Shown in pieces: positions 51,264-60,029 of a stretch of 64,000 bases of DNA. Numbering within the stretch: position 1 is the first letter of the stretch; every line of letters begins with the position of its first letter. Both the position numbers and the translations under genes were made by a program. The stretch comes from Gp6-AA40 sp035496255 (GTDB lineage: Bacteria; Acidobacteriota; Vicinamibacteria; Vicinamibacterales; UBA2999): assembly GCA_035496255.1 (NCBI GenBank), contig DATJEU010000096.1, forward strand, positions 1 to 64,000, written 5' to 3'. Under the pieces are notes generated by a model. It did no database searches. It was not told where the DNA came from and was given only the letters and a program-made list of their open reading frames with translations.

Positions 51264-52640
51264 GTGCTGACCTCATCGCCCGTGTCCCAGACGACCGCCC
51301 GGATCCTGATCGCCGACGATCAGCCCGACATCCTCGAAGCGCTGCGCCTGCTGATCAAGTCTGAGGGGTTCCAGGTCGACACCGCCGACTCGCCGGGTGC
51401 CGTGATGCGTGCGCTCGACCGCCGCGAATACGACGTCATCCTGATGGACCTGAATTACGCGCGCGACACCACCTCCGGCCAGGAGGGGCTCGACCTGCTC
51501 GCCCAGATTCGATCCGCGGACGACACGACCCCGGTCGTCGTGATGACCGCGTGGGGATCCGTGAGCCTGGCGGTGGAAGCGATGCGACGCGGGGCCCGCG
51601 ACTTCATCGAAAAGCCATGGGATAACGAACGGCTGCTCGCCATCCTGCGCACGCAGCGCGATCTCGGCCGCGCCCTGCGTCGATCCACGCGGCTCGAGGC
51701 GCAGACGCGGGTGATGCAGACCGACGGCGTCAAGGACGTCATCGCGCAATCACCGGCGATGCAGCCGATCCTGCAGCTGATCGCACGCGTCGGACCATCC
51801 GACGCCAACGTCCTGATCCTCGGCGAGAACGGCACGGGCAAGGGCGTCGTCGCCCAGGCGCTCCACGGCGTATCTCCACGCGCGACGCGCGCGATGGTGA
51901 CGGTGAATGCCGGCGGCGTGTCCGAAGGCGTGTTCGAGAGCGAGCTGTTCGGGCACGTCAAGGGCGCGTTCACCGATGCGAAGGCGGACCGCGTCGGCCG
52001 CTTCGAACTCGCCGATGGCGGAACGCTCTTCCTCGATGAGATCGCCAACGTGCCGCTCAGCCAGCAACAGAAGCTGTTGCGTGTGCTGGAGACCGGCGAG
52101 TTCGAGCGCCTCGGGTCGTCGCGGACGCGCAAGGCCGACGTGCGATTGATCTCGGCGACCAACGCCGACCTCGACGCCGAAGTCAGCGGGGGCCGCTTCC
52201 GGCAGGACCTGCTCTTCCGGTTGAACACGGTGGAAATCCGGTTGCCGTCGTTGCGCGATCGGCGCGAAGACATCCCGCTGCTCGCCGGACACTTTCTCAC
52301 CACGCACGCGCACAGGTATCGGAAGCCGGTCAGCGGCTTCGACACGACCGCCGTCCAGGCGATGCTCGCCTACGGCTGGCCCGGCAACGTCCGCGAACTC
52401 GATCACGTCGTCGAACGGGCGGTGCTGATGACGCCGGGGCCGCAGGTCAAGGCCGGCGACCTCGGTTTACGCACCACACCAGATGCCGGCGGCCGTCTCG
52501 ACGACATGAGCCTCGAGGAAGTCGAGGCGTTCCTGATTCGCAAGGCGATGACGCGCTACGGCAACGTCAGCGAAGCCGCGCGCGCGCTCGGCCTGAGCCG
52601 ATCGGCGCTGTACCGGCGACTCGAACGGTATCGGCTGTAA
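51264..52640 (+). CDS. Sigma-54-type response regulator with GAFTDA loop
   Basis: 458 residues from a GTG at 51264. Receiver (about 12-135, Asp62 in VILMDLNYARDTTSG), AAA+ domain with Walker A GENGTGKGVVAQAL, a contact loop reading GAFTDA (Asp238) where GAFTGA is standard, Walker B GGTLFLDEIANVP, and a Fis-type HTH at the end (GNVSEAARALGLSRSALYRRLERYRL). Its receiver aligns without gaps to the PP2C regulator at 41057. It forms a pair with the histidine kinase 112 bp downstream. It is probably the controller of the ABC genes beside it; this is inference. Confidence 0.93.
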   Translation: MLTSSPVSQTTARILIADDQPDILEALRLLIKSEGFQVDTADSPGAVMRALDRREYDVILMDLNYARDTTSGQEGLDLLAQIRSADDTTPVVVMTAWGSVSLAVEAMRRGARDFIEKPWDNERLLAILRTQRDLGRALRRSTRLEAQTRVMQTDGVKDVIAQSPAMQPILQLIARVGPSDANVLILGENGTGKGVVAQALHGVSPRATRAMVTVNAGGVSEGVFESELFGHVKGAFTDAKADRVGRFELADGGTLFLDEIANVPLSQQQKLLRVLETGEFERLGSSRTRKADVRLISATNADLDAEVSGGRFRQDLLFRLNTVEIRLPSLRDRREDIPLLAGHFLTTHAHRYRKPVSGFDTTAVQAMLAYGWPGNVRELDHVVERAVLMTPGPQVKAGDLGLRTTPDAGGRLDDMSLEEVEAFLIRKAMTRYGNVSEAARALGLSRSALYRRLERYRL

Positions 52641-52747
52641 TTCAGAATGCAGAATGTGGAATGCAGACCGTTCGCAGGGGTGGGTGTTCAGGCCCGCCCG
52701 GCAATGCAGAATTCCCAATCCGGAATGCAGCATTCTGCATTCTGAAT
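52640..52747. repeat. 108-bp intergenic element with perfect 17-bp inverted ends
   Basis: ATTCAGAATGCAGAATG at 52640-52656 is complemented exactly at 52731-52747. Further copies of GGAATGCAG lie inside. It fills the gap between the sigma-54 regulator and its kinase and starts at the regulator's stop codon. The end sequence contains the 11-mer also found at 22908-22918. Confidence 0.85.
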
Positions 52748-52751
52748 TTCA

Positions 52752-54056
52752 ATGCTCACCCTGGATCGTCGCTTCCTGCTGATGACCGTGGCAGCGGGGC
52801 TGCCAGCGGTCATCATCGCGCTGGTGCTGCTGTGGACCGGGCGCTATCCCCTTCCGATCAAGTGGGCGCTCTCGGCGTTCACCGTCGCGCTCTGGCTTGG
52901 GTGCACCTACGTGCTTCGGGAGCGCATCGCCAGGCCGCTGCGCACGATCTCCAGCATGGTGGCGGCGCTGCGCGAGAACGACTTCTCCATTCGCGCGCGC
53001 GGCGCCGGCACGCGCGATCCGCTGAGCGCCGTGCTCTATGAAGTGAACCTGCTTGCCGACACGATGCGCACACAGCGCCTCGATGCGCAGGAAGCCACGG
53101 CGCTGCTTCGCGCCGTGATGGCGGAAATCGACGTGGCCATCTTCGCGTTCGACGGGGGGCAGCGCCTCGTGCTGGTCAACGGCTTCGGTGAACGGCTGCT
53201 CGCCCAGCCGGCAGACACGCTCATCGGACGCACGGCCGACGCGCTCGGCCTCGTCGCCGCCCTCGATGCCGACACCCACATCAAAGACCTCCGCTTTCCC
53301 GGCGCGTCCGCCCGATGGGAAATCCGCCGCCGGAAGTTCTGGCAGGGCGGACAGGCGCACGAGATGCTGGTGCTCGCCGACGTCAGCCTCCCCCTGCGTG
53401 AACAGGAACGGCAGGCATGGCAGCGCCTCATTCGCGTCATCGGCCACGAATTGAACAACTCGCTCGCGCCGATCAAGTCGATCGCTGGAAGTCTTGCGTC
53501 ACTGATGGCACACCCCGCCCCGCCGGAGGACTGGCGCGACGACATGCAGCGCGGTCTGACGATCATCGGTTCGCGTGCCGATGCGCTGGGGCGTTTCACC
53601 ACCGCCTATGCGCAGCTCGCTCGGCTGCCGGCGCCCGAACGGCGGCCGGTCTCCTGGGCGACGTTGATGCGGCGCGTCGCGGGGCTCGAAACGCGGCTGC
53701 CGGTGAATCTCGTTGAAGGCCCGGACGTGACGGTGAACGTCGACAGCGATCAACTGGAGCAGCTTCTGATCAACATCGTCCGCAACGCGGTTGATGCGGC
53801 AGTCGAGACCGGCGGCGGCGTCACGATCACCTGGGATGCGACCGACGATGAGCTGCAGGTCAGGGTGGATGATGAAGGACCCGGGCTCCAGAGCACCGCG
53901 AACCTGTTCGTGCCCTTCTTCACCACCAAGCCCGGCGGCTCGGGCATCGGCCTCGCCCTGAGCCGGCAGATCGCCGAGCAGCATCAGGGCTCGCTCAACC
54001 TCCACAATCGCGCTGGCGCCCGCGGCACGCGGGCAACGCTCACGCTGCCGCTGTGA
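52752..54056 (+). CDS. NtrY-like membrane histidine kinase
   Basis: 434 residues. Two membrane segments (about 8-27 and 36-54), a HAMP-like region (RIARPLRTISSMVAALRENDFSIRARG), a PAS-like domain (about 125-205), a DHp helix with phosphoacceptor His in RVIGHELNNSLAPIKSIAG (about 237), and an HATPase domain (NIVRNAVDAAVETGGG, VDDEGPGLQ, GGSGIGLALSRQIAEQHQG). It is the likely kinase for the GAFTDA regulator just upstream, and perhaps also for the PP2C regulator with the similar receiver. Confidence 0.93.
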   Translation: MLTLDRRFLLMTVAAGLPAVIIALVLLWTGRYPLPIKWALSAFTVALWLGCTYVLRERIARPLRTISSMVAALRENDFSIRARGAGTRDPLSAVLYEVNLLADTMRTQRLDAQEATALLRAVMAEIDVAIFAFDGGQRLVLVNGFGERLLAQPADTLIGRTADALGLVAALDADTHIKDLRFPGASARWEIRRRKFWQGGQAHEMLVLADVSLPLREQERQAWQRLIRVIGHELNNSLAPIKSIAGSLASLMAHPAPPEDWRDDMQRGLTIIGSRADALGRFTTAYAQLARLPAPERRPVSWATLMRRVAGLETRLPVNLVEGPDVTVNVDSDQLEQLLINIVRNAVDAAVETGGGVTITWDATDDELQVRVDDEGPGLQSTANLFVPFFTTKPGGSGIGLALSRQIAEQHQGSLNLHNRAGARGTRATLTLPL

Positions 54057-54086
54057 GTTCGCAGGGCGCGGGCCTTGGGACCTTTT

Positions 54087-54142
54087 CGTAGAGGCCGGTC
54101 TTGAGACCGGCCTCCAAGCCGACCTGAAGGTCGGCTTCTACG
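54087..54142. repeat. Pair of palindromes after the NtrY-like gene
   Basis: GAGGCCGGTC-ttga-GACCGGCCTC (54091-54114) and AAGCCGACCT-ga-AGGTCGGCTT (54116-54137) are both perfect. The second is the same family as the copies before moaA, and the block is flanked by CGTAGA / TCTACG. It may double as a terminator. Confidence 0.85.
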
Positions 54143-54166
54143 ATGCGCTATCGCTACACTGAAAGG

Positions 54167-55231
54167 ATGACCGAGGTTATCCAGATCGATCCCGCGCGGA
54201 TCGACCGCGAGCTCCTGCGCCCGGCGGCGGAGCGATTGCGCGCCGGCGGGCTCGTCGCCTTTCCGACAGAAACCGTGTATGGACTGGGCGCGCATGCGTT
54301 GGATCGCGCGGCCGTGCGCCGGGTGTTCGAAGCAAAGGATCGCCCCTCGACCGATCCGTTGATCGTCCATGTGGCATCGATGATCGCCGCAGAAGCACTG
54401 GTCATGTCGATGCCCGATATCGCCCGTACGCTGGCCGGACAGTTCTGGCCTGGCCCACTCACGCTGGTGTTGCCACGGTCCGCTCGTGTGCCCGACGAAG
54501 TCACAGCCGGTCTGGCGACGGTGGCAATCCGCGTTCCGGCGCATCCGGCGGCACGCGCGCTCCTCGAACTCGCCGATGTTCCAGTCGCAGCGCCGAGCGC
54601 CAACCTGTTTTCGCGACCGAGTCCGACGGAAGCCGCGCACGTCCTCGCTGATCTCGACGGACGTATCGACATCGTGATCGACGGCGGCGCGACGACTCAC
54701 GGCATCGAGTCGACGGTGGTCGATCTCTCCACCGCCACGCCAACGGTACTCCGTCCGGGAGCGGTCACCCTCGAGCAGTTGCAGGCCCTCGCGCCGGGAG
54801 TCACGATGGGCCCGGCAACACCGGTGACATCGGGCCAGGGCATGCCCGCGCCGGGATTGCTCGAGAAACATTACTCACCGCGTGCGCCGATGCGTCTGTA
54901 CGAGGGGCCGCAGGCGGTGAATGCGATCGTGGCGGACGCACGGCTCGCGCGTAACCGCGGCCAGCGCGTCGGCATCCTGGCGGCCGATGAGGATCGCCGC
55001 AAGCTCGGCGCCGCCGGCGGCGTCGAAGGCGGACCGCCGCTGAAGATCGTCGCGCTCGGCGCCGCCGACGATCTCGACTCGGTGGCCGCGCACCTCTATG
55101 CGGCGATGCGTGAACTCGATGCGGCCGGCGTCGATCTCATCCTGGCGCGCGCCTTTCCAGCGCGTCGTGGCCTTGGGGTTGCGATTCAGGATCGGTTGCG
55201 CCGCGCCGCTGGCAACAGGATTGCGACATGA
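54167..55231 (+). CDS. L-threonylcarbamoyladenylate synthase (Sua5 type)
   Basis: 354 residues. A YrdC domain (about 10-200: LRAGGLVAFPTETVYGLGAHAL, KDRPSTDPLIVH, FWPGPLTLVLP, VAIRVPAHP, APSANLFSRPSPT, IDGGATTHGIESTVVD) is linked to a Sua5-specific C-terminal domain (about 220-350), hence Sua5 and not TsaC. It makes threonylcarbamoyl-AMP for t6A37 in tRNA. An ATG at 54143 is an alternative start. Confidence 0.94.
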   Translation: MTEVIQIDPARIDRELLRPAAERLRAGGLVAFPTETVYGLGAHALDRAAVRRVFEAKDRPSTDPLIVHVASMIAAEALVMSMPDIARTLAGQFWPGPLTLVLPRSARVPDEVTAGLATVAIRVPAHPAARALLELADVPVAAPSANLFSRPSPTEAAHVLADLDGRIDIVIDGGATTHGIESTVVDLSTATPTVLRPGAVTLEQLQALAPGVTMGPATPVTSGQGMPAPGLLEKHYSPRAPMRLYEGPQAVNAIVADARLARNRGQRVGILAADEDRRKLGAAGGVEGGPPLKIVALGAADDLDSVAAHLYAAMRELDAAGVDLILARAFPARRGLGVAIQDRLRRAAGNRIAT

Positions 55232-55237
55232 CCGTGC

Positions 55238-56389
55238 ATGGCGAAATCGTCCACGTCGCTCACCACACCTCTTCGGGATCAACTCGACCGCCTGTCCGCA
55301 TTCGAGCCCAGTGCTGACGCCCCCGTTCTCAGCCTGTATCTGGACGCGCAGGCCAACCAGCACGGCCGCGACAACTACGGTCCGTGGCTGCGCAAGACCT
55401 TCAGTGATCGCGCCCGGACGTTCAACGGCGAGGCGCGCAAGAGTTTCGACCGCGACGTCGAGCGCATCAGCGGCTTCCTCGCGGATGGTGTACGCCCGTC
55501 GGCGAACGGACTGATCATCTTCGCCTGCTCGGCTCGCGACCTGTGGGAGGTCGCGCAGCTCGACGCGCCCCTCGACGACAACTGGCTGTTCATCGGATCG
55601 GTCCCGCACCTGTATCCGCTTGCCCGCCTGAGCGATCAATATCCCCGCTACGCCGCGCTGCTGGCGGACACGAACTCGGCGCGCCTCTTCGTCTTCAGCC
55701 TGGGAGCGGCCGAACGCGGTGAGGAAGTACGAAATGTCAAGACGAAGAAGACATCGACCGGAGGCTGGTCGCAGGCGCGTTACCAGCGTCACACGGCCAA
55801 TTTCCACCAGCAGCACATCAAGGAAGTGGTGGACGTCCTCGAGCGCATCGTCCGCGACGAATCGATCAATCACATCGTCATTTCCTGCGACGAGGTCACC
55901 AGGCCATTATTGATGGCGGAACTTCCGCCGCATCTGGCGGACAAAGTGGTCGACACGGTCCGGCTCGACACACATGCGCCCGAAGGCGAAGTCCTCTCGG
56001 CCACGCTCGACGCCTTGCGCGGACACGACGCGACCACCGATGCGGAGCGCGTCGAGGCGCTGATCACCGCCTGGCGCTCGAATGGCCTCGGCGTCGCCGG
56101 TCCCGAAGACACGATGCAGGCGCTGGAGATGGGGCAGGTGGACGAACTGCTGATTACCGCGACACCATCGGGCTTGCGCCGCGCCGCATCGATGCCGGCG
56201 TCGGTCGCGCCGGGACCGATCGAGATCGATTCGTCGGCGGCCACAGCGGCCGACAGCGAGTTGCTCAAGCTCGCCGACGATCTCGTGACGAAGGCACACC
56301 AGAGTGCGGCGCGCGTGCGCTTCATCGAAGACCCGCAATTGCTCGCCAGCATCGGCGGCGTCGGCGCATTCCTCCGATTTCGCGTGTAG
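55238..56389 (+). CDS. Bacterial archaeo-eukaryotic release factor-like (baeRF) protein
   Basis: 383 residues with the eRF1-like layout: an N-terminal VLSLYLDAQANQ start, a central domain with DTNSARLFVFSLG and GGWSQARYQRHTANFHQQHIKEVVDVLERI (about 160-220), and a C-terminal eRF1-3-like part (MGQVDELLITATPSGLRR). The central GGWSQARYQRH corresponds to the region that holds GGQ in eRF1 and GSQ in Vms1, so this belongs to the baeRF group, which may rescue stalled ribosomes. It sits 6 bp after the Sua5 gene, both translation-related. Confidence 0.75.
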   Translation: MAKSSTSLTTPLRDQLDRLSAFEPSADAPVLSLYLDAQANQHGRDNYGPWLRKTFSDRARTFNGEARKSFDRDVERISGFLADGVRPSANGLIIFACSARDLWEVAQLDAPLDDNWLFIGSVPHLYPLARLSDQYPRYAALLADTNSARLFVFSLGAAERGEEVRNVKTKKTSTGGWSQARYQRHTANFHQQHIKEVVDVLERIVRDESINHIVISCDEVTRPLLMAELPPHLADKVVDTVRLDTHAPEGEVLSATLDALRGHDATTDAERVEALITAWRSNGLGVAGPEDTMQALEMGQVDELLITATPSGLRRAASMPASVAPGPIEIDSSAATAADSELLKLADDLVTKAHQSAARVRFIEDPQLLASIGGVGAFLRFRV

Positions 56390-56486
56390 GGCCGGCCTCG
56401 CGAAGCAGGTCCGCCGGAGGAGCCCAGCCAAAGCCGGGCCCTGCGATTTGCCGGTCTGGCTAAAGCCGGGCACTACGGCGACTGCG
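56390..56486. repeat. Spacer repeat of the AAAGCCGGGC type
   Basis: The convergent spacer holds GCCAAAGCCGGGCCC and GGCTAAAGCCGGGCACTAC, two related copies, with a GTAGGGCCGG left border. It is a third palindromic/tandem family among the window's spacers. Confidence 0.5.
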
Positions 56487-57563
56487 CTAGTGACGACGGA
56501 CGGGGCGAAAACCCTCCTCGAACCGCGCGCGAAGGATAAGAGTCACCACTTCTCCATAGCTGCGGATCCCCTCGTCAACGCGATTCGCGCGAAGGTACTG
56601 GTCGTACATCGCCCAGCTCACCGTACGAAGCAGCGGCAACTGGCCGCGACGCAAACGTTCAGCGATGGCAGTGACGTCACTCCGTGGCCCGGCGTCCAGT
56701 GATGCCAGCATGGCTCCGCGATCCCGCCCGCTGACCTCGCCGCTCACCTCCCAGAACAGATAGAGCCAGCCGCTGTACTGCGCGGCGGCGTCACCACGCA
56801 CGCACGCCAGCCAGCCGACGAAGTTCGCCTCTGATTCGTCGGCAAATCCGGCCAGGTGTGACCACTCGTGCGCCGCGACGAACGGCCGCTCCCACGGCAG
56901 GAGATCGGGATTGGCGAGCACTTCGAGCGCGTACGGATCGACCATCCCGTCCACACCTGTCCATCGGAAGTACGGACCGAAGATCGTCCACTTCAATCGT
57001 CCAGGCACCACTGCCGGTGTGTCCTCGAGCATCTGCTGCACGTCGGTAAACGAGCGGATCAGCGATGCGTCGTGCCACTCGTCACCTGCCCACCCGAGCG
57101 CATGGGCACGTGCGTAGAGCATGTTCATCTGCATCGCCGCCTGGCGGCCCAGAGCATTCACCGCCTCCCGCGTCGGCGCTGTGCGATCGAGCAGCAGCCG
57201 CGCGGTCATCGGCACGCGACGGTAATTCAGTCCCCACAACAGCAGGAACACGACATACAGAGCGGCCGCGGCGACCGCAAGGCCCCACAGCCGGTGCAGC
57301 GCCGGCGCCCAGCGGCGTACCCGCCGCGCGTCACGCCACGCCCGCACGAGCAGCCAGACAACGCCGGCGATGACAGCAACGACGATGACGTCGAACCAGG
57401 CGAAGGGAACAAGGTTCGCGAGAGGCGTGATGGTGTGCTGGATGGCCGGGTAGACGCGCGTCGAGAACGTCGCTTCGACGATCGGGGCGGGGATCGGCGC
57501 AATCGCGGCGACGGCGGCGACGAGGATCAGGCCAACCTGCATCGCGCGCCGCATCGCGCACAT
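56487..57563 (-). CDS. DUF3810 family membrane protein with HEWSH motif
   Basis: 358 residues from the ATG at 57563 (57554 and 57542 are alternatives). Three membrane segments (about 8-26, 47-70, 88-110) are followed by an extracytoplasmic domain with FVAAHEWSHLAGFADESEANFVGWLAC, an HExxH-like zinc motif characteristic of DUF3810. The gene is convergent with the baeRF gene. It is likely a membrane-bound metallopeptidase of unknown substrate. Confidence 0.85.
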   Translation of the reverse strand: MCAMRRAMQVGLILVAAVAAIAPIPAPIVEATFSTRVYPAIQHTITPLANLVPFAWFDVIVVAVIAGVVWLLVRAWRDARRVRRWAPALHRLWGLAVAAAALYVVFLLLWGLNYRRVPMTARLLLDRTAPTREAVNALGRQAAMQMNMLYARAHALGWAGDEWHDASLIRSFTDVQQMLEDTPAVVPGRLKWTIFGPYFRWTGVDGMVDPYALEVLANPDLLPWERPFVAAHEWSHLAGFADESEANFVGWLACVRGDAAAQYSGWLYLFWEVSGEVSGRDRGAMLASLDAGPRSDVTAIAERLRRGQLPLLRTVSWAMYDQYLRANRVDEGIRSYGEVVTLILRARFEEGFRPVRRH

Positions 57564-57642
57564 CTTACCGTCGGCGCCGCGCGGAGCCTCGAGACGGGCC
57601 TGCTTCTTGCCCCATCCGGGCACCTAGGGAGGATTCAGCGAC

Positions 57643-58488
57643 GTGAGTGGTCAGATCCAATACGGTTCGGCTCGGTCGATGACCGGGGGTCAGACACGCC
57701 GGAGCTGGCGGAGGCGGATGGCGGATCCATCCCGCTTCCACCGGACGCCGCGGGTCACCGGGTCGCTGCTGCTGGTGGTGGCCGGCTGCATGGCCCTCAC
57801 CGTCCTGCTCGTCGCGACGCCACGGCGGCCGCCGAGCCTCGCGGTCAGCTCGATTGTCGCTGGCGCGTGGGTGGCGTTGCTGCTCGCGATGACGCTGCCC
57901 TCGCGCGCCCAACGAGCCGGCGAGGAGCTCGCGGTACGTCTGGCTCGATTCCGCCATGCGGTGAACACGGTCGGCGACCACCCCACGCGCGCGCAGCTCG
58001 AGGACCTGATGGCGCTGGCCCATCACCTTCAGCTTCGTGACGAGGAAGTCGACGAGGAAATCACCCGGCTGCGCGCCGCACTCGCGGCCCTGACGCTGCG
58101 CGACGAGATCAAGACTGGCACGCTGCCGGTGGTCTCCTCGGTGGGACCTCTGGCGCCCGGAGACATGTGTCACTTCCGCGCCGCCGTCCGCTTCGGCCGG
58201 CGCCGTTCAGATCAATTCGGGCATCTCCTGCTGACGAGCGGTTGGATGAAATATCGCGGCACAGTCGAGGTGAGCACCGCCTGGAGTGAAGTCGCGTCCG
58301 TCGAGCGTGCCGGGATCGACGTCATCGTGGCGCTGCAGAACAGCCGGCGCCTGTTGCGATTCTGCTTCAAGGACGTCGAGGAGGCGGCACGCGCCGGCGT
58401 CATCGCCGAACATCTGGCCCTGTCAGCGCGCGCCGACGCCGACGCGTCGGACACCGGGGACGGTCCTGCGTATCACGCGCCGGCTTAA
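57643..58488 (+). CDS. Membrane protein with PH-like C-terminal domain, unknown function
   Basis: 281 residues, GTG start at 57643 (ATG codons at 57679 and 57718 are possible). Two adjacent membrane segments (about 40-58 and 66-84) precede a helical stretch (about 95-150) and a PH/GRAM-like beta domain (about 178-255: HLLLTSGWMKYRGTVEVSTAWSEVASVERAGIDVIVALQNSRRLLRFCF). The role is unknown. Its stop overlaps that of the convergent TPR lipoprotein gene by 4 bp. Confidence 0.72.
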   Translation: MSGQIQYGSARSMTGGQTRRSWRRRMADPSRFHRTPRVTGSLLLVVAGCMALTVLLVATPRRPPSLAVSSIVAGAWVALLLAMTLPSRAQRAGEELAVRLARFRHAVNTVGDHPTRAQLEDLMALAHHLQLRDEEVDEEITRLRAALAALTLRDEIKTGTLPVVSSVGPLAPGDMCHFRAAVRFGRRRSDQFGHLLLTSGWMKYRGTVEVSTAWSEVASVERAGIDVIVALQNSRRLLRFCFKDVEEAARAGVIAEHLALSARADADASDTGDGPAYHAPA

Positions 58489-59951
58489 CCCGGTTGGCTG
58501 GAAGCGGCCGCGGCTTTCTCACTGTCAGCCAGGTTCTGCACGCATTCGTCCCGATCGTGCATGGCACTGACAATCGCGCGCTCATGACCGGCAACGAGAC
58601 GCGCTTTCGTCCCCGGTGTCGCCGCACTTGCCTCGATGTCCGCGATCAGTTTCTGCCGCGCCGTAATCGTCAGGTCGAAGCACTGAATCGCCTGCTTGAA
58701 CGCGGCAATCGCCTGCGGCAGTTCGCGCCGCTGGAGGCGGACCCGTCCGAGGTACCTCGCCGCATCACAGCGTCCAAGATCGATCTTCAGCGCTTCGAGC
58801 AGCTCGCCCTCGGCGGTGGCCAGTCGCCGTTCGTTCCATTCGATCAGTCCCGAGAGCACGAACACGGCGGCATTGACCATCAGCGATTTCGCCTGATCGG
58901 TGTCGGTGCGTGCCACCGGGTATCGCTGCAGTTGGAATTCGTTCCAGGCGCGCCAGTAATACGCTTCGCCGAGATACCAGGAACCGAGATCGAGCAGCGT
59001 CGTCGCCGCGGCCATGCCGTCCTCGTAACGGCCGAGACGCGAGAGCGCGATCGTTCGACCGAGCAATGCGTCACGATGCTGTGGCATTCGCGCAATCACG
59101 CCGTCGAAGGCGGCCAGCGCGTCGGTCCACTCTTCCCGCTCTTCATGGACGGCGCCGAGCACATCCGCAATCGCAAGCGAGTCCGGGAATGCGGCGGCCG
59201 CCGACTGGATATGCGTGAGCGCCTCATCGAGGTCCGGAATGCGACCGTTCGCGGCCAGCCGCGCGATCGGAAGATCGGCGTCGACGAAGTCGGAATCCTC
59301 CTCGCGCAGCTTGCGCAGGTCGTCGATGCGGCCACACAGGTCAGCGCGATACCGCAACAGCGGCGCCTCGCGATCCGCAACGGCCTGATCCGCCGCCGGC
59401 GGATTACTGTCGCCGAACGGCCGCGCCATGCAGTTCGCCATCAGCGTCGCGTAGCCGCGCAGCATCGGTGATCCAGGCGCGCCCGGCAGCACGTCGCGCC
59501 ATGCCCTGGCGCGATCGCCGATGTTCACGCGCTGGGGCGCACCTACCGCTCCGCGGTCCGCGCGAGTGGCGGATGCGAGTGTCGGATCCGTGACGTACTG
59601 GTCGCCACTGAGCGAGTCGGTGGGAGCGGCGTCGAGTATCTCGAGGTAGATGTTGAAGCGCTCGTCTGGAGCGAGCGCCCTCGCCCGCGCAAGATATCCC
59701 CTGTACGGCAGTCCCAGTTCCTTCGCACGCAGCGTGAGCAGCGCCGCAACCTCGAACGCCTGTTCCCCCTGCGCCGCGTCCGCCGCCCGTTCGAGGCACT
59801 TGAAACAGCCGTGACGGATCAGTCCGGCGACATCAACGGCTGGAGCCGCGGGGACCGTGACCACCGGCGCGACCGGCGCCGTCGCCTTCGGTGCGCAGGC
59901 ACTCAGGGCAGGAACGAGGACGAAAACGGGCAGAACCCGGCCTGGCCGCAT
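58485..59951 (-). CDS. TPR-containing lipoprotein
   Basis: 488 residues. Lipobox ALSAC (lipid Cys19) is followed by a Pro/Ala/Val linker, a CFKC pair (about 49-52), then helical repeats, with clear TPR units from about 225 to 425 (IADVLGAVHEEREEWTDALAAFDGVIARMPQHRDALLGRTIALSRLGRYEDGMAAATTLLD; RYPVARTDTDQAKSLMVNAAVFVLSGLIEWNERRLATAEGELLEALKID). It is an envelope-anchored scaffold of unknown partner, divergent from the AsmA-like gene by 78 bp. Confidence 0.82.
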   Translation of the reverse strand: MRPGRVLPVFVLVPALSACAPKATAPVAPVVTVPAAPAVDVAGLIRHGCFKCLERAADAAQGEQAFEVAALLTLRAKELGLPYRGYLARARALAPDERFNIYLEILDAAPTDSLSGDQYVTDPTLASATRADRGAVGAPQRVNIGDRARAWRDVLPGAPGSPMLRGYATLMANCMARPFGDSNPPAADQAVADREAPLLRYRADLCGRIDDLRKLREEDSDFVDADLPIARLAANGRIPDLDEALTHIQSAAAAFPDSLAIADVLGAVHEEREEWTDALAAFDGVIARMPQHRDALLGRTIALSRLGRYEDGMAAATTLLDLGSWYLGEAYYWRAWNEFQLQRYPVARTDTDQAKSLMVNAAVFVLSGLIEWNERRLATAEGELLEALKIDLGRCDAARYLGRVRLQRRELPQAIAAFKQAIQCFDLTITARQKLIADIEASAATPGTKARLVAGHERAIVSAMHDRDECVQNLADSEKAAAASSQPG

Positions 59952-60029
59952 CGACAGACCTCCGGACGATTAGACCCCGGCCGCGGGAAAACGGATCTGG
60001 CATCGAATTGGCGTGTAGCCAAGGGCTGA

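Noticed and set aside
54143..54166. Start of Sua5 at 54143
   Set aside because: Possible, but the eight extra residues are outside the family and the stretch looks like promoter DNA next to the repeat.
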